6,916 nt of DNA from Chloroflexota bacterium (GTDB lineage Bacteria; Chloroflexota; Anaerolineae; Anaerolineales; Villigracilaceae), in NCBI GenBank assembly GCA_021812905.1, contig JAKAMM010000092.1:1-6916 (forward strand), written 5' to 3'. Below the pieces are notes generated by a model that was not told the origin of the DNA, ran no database searches, and saw only the letters and a list, made by a program, of their open reading frames with translations. The stretch's first letter is position 1. Each line of letters opens with the position of its first letter. Positions 6,052-6,916 of this stretch are shown piece by piece. The translations under genes and the position numbers were made by a program.

Positions 6052-6916
6052 TTATACCTTCTCTTTCTCGTGCGTGCTCTCCGCCTTCCACGCAGGTACT
6101 GCGGCTTTCATCAGCGACCCTGCTAAATTGAAACGATAGAATTGTCCGGCAGGGTCAGGGATGCCATCAATGATGCGATCGATCTCATTCGGGTCGTTGC
6201 TGTCGATCACGGATGCGAAGGCCGAGACCAAGCGCGCGCCATAATCAATGACGCCTTCAGCCGGGCCGTAACAGCCGATGCACTGCGCGCCGGCGGTTGG
6301 ACAGCGCGCGTTGCATCCGCTTCGGGTGGCCGGACCGTTGCACGGGATACCCTGTTCGAGCAGGCACAACGCCGGGTCGATTTGCACGCTCCAAATGCGC
6401 TCGAAGGATTTGATCACCTTGGCGTTGCGAGCTCGTTTGCATTCGTCGCAGACGGTTGAATTGCCGGCGCCGATGACCGATCCTTTGGGCGGCAATCCGG
6501 CCTTGCCTTGCAGAACCTGTACAACCAGATCAACCACTGCGGCGATCTGGTGGGATTCGGGCGGGCAGCCGGGCATGTAGTAATCCACATCCACAACCTG
6601 ATCGAGAGTTTTCAGAACGGGGTAGAACTTCGGTATGGTGATTTTGCCTTCCGGCATCTCTGTTTCGAATTGTGGGCGGATGTGGTTCGGGTTGTCCGTT
6701 GAGACAGTCTCGTAGTAAGTATCGAAAATCTCTTTTGTACTGCTGAGATTCGCAAGTCCAGGGATACATCCCTCATTGGCACATGACCCAAATGCAATCA
6801 GCAATTTGGATTTCCGCCGCAGGAGATGTGCCATGTGCTCATTCTCCTCGTTGCGAATACCGCCGTTCCATAACGTCAACAGAATCGATCTATCTTCCAT
6901 GGCCTCGACATCTTTG
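6052..6916 (-). CDS. [NiFe]-hydrogenase small (Fe-S) subunit, N-terminus missing
   Basis: Electron-transfer subunit that passes electrons between the NiFe site and downstream redox partners through iron-sulfur clusters. The frame is open to the window edge (KDVEA precedes the ATG at 6900), so that ATG is internal and the N-terminal part, with the first proximal-cluster CxxC, is outside. Visible ligands, numbered from the Met at 6900, are Cys40 (GSC) and Cys112 (PGCPPES) for the proximal cluster. A later Cys-rich block (Cys151, 154, 179, 187, 196, 200, 207, 210; VCDEC and the CIGCYGP region) holds the medial and distal clusters. NGGIRNEENEH (12-22) and GLANL also fit the MvhG/FrhG/HydD-like group 3 small subunits. 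The presence of the later cluster block argues against a short HoxY. Position 45 is Cys (NEGC) where Gly is common in this family. The stop is one base before the large-subunit ATG. Confidence 0.92.
   Translation of the reverse strand, partial: KDVEAMEDRSILLTLWNGGIRNEENEHMAHLLRRKSKLLIAFGSCANEGCIPGLANLSSTKEIFDTYYETVSTDNPNHIRPQFETEMPEGKITIPKFYPVLKTLDQVVDVDYYMPGCPPESHQIAAVVDLVVQVLQGKAGLPPKGSVIGAGNSTVCDECKRARNAKVIKSFERIWSVQIDPALCLLEQGIPCNGPATRSGCNARCPTAGAQCIGCYGPAEGVIDYGARLVSAFASVIDSNDPNEIDRIIDGIPDPAGQFYRFNLAGSLMKAAVPAWKAESTHEKEKV
6057..6063 (-). promoter_or_regulatory. Ribosome-binding site of the large-subunit gene
   Basis: GAGAAGG on the - strand, six bases before the ATG at 6050, lies within the last codons of the small-subunit gene. 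It is the strongest Shine-Dalgarno of the operon segment seen here and fixes the large-subunit start. Confidence 0.75.

Overview
The window shows two short transcription units on the + strand facing a [NiFe]-hydrogenase operon on the - strand. The GC content looks moderate, near 50%. The gene set is a RarD-type permease, an NAD-binding SDR protein, a phosphofructokinase with pyrophosphate-type active-site residues, and a group 3-like soluble [NiFe]-hydrogenase. This fits an anaerobic or facultative fermentative bacterium. A Chloroflexota/Anaerolineae-like host is my best guess from the overall flavour of the proteins, but nothing in the window proves the taxonomy.

Left half, + strand: 1-902 is a RarD/EamA permease that lacks only its first residue or two. 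Its stop codon directly abuts the start of an extended/atypical SDR nucleotide-sugar-type epimerase (903-1910). A strong intrinsic terminator (1916-1949) closes this pair. A 67-base leader with a TATAAT box and a small dyad leads into a single-gene unit for phosphofructokinase (2017-3213). Its GGDDT and PKTMDND motifs predict pyrophosphate rather than ATP as phosphoryl donor. A second long perfect hairpin (3216-3249) lies between the phosphofructokinase and the convergent operon.

Right half, - strand, read from 6916 down to 3285: the small subunit (N-terminus cut by the window edge) and the catalytic large subunit are followed by a broken copy of the maturation-protease start. Next comes an unrecognised Cys-rich 211-residue protein, and then the intact maturation endopeptidase. 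The large subunit carries both NiFe-binding Cys pairs and a 27-residue C-terminal tail after the conserved His. That tail is the kind of substrate the M52 peptidase removes after nickel insertion, so these genes form a structural-plus-maturation set.

The most notable feature is that the first 38 bases of the protease gene occur twice, 821 bases apart, with one mismatch. The proximal copy starts one base after the large-subunit stop and collapses after 13 codons. The distal copy is intact. About 0.8 kb, including the unknown ORF, therefore appears to have been wedged into a formerly tight large-subunit/protease junction, or to be left over from a duplication.
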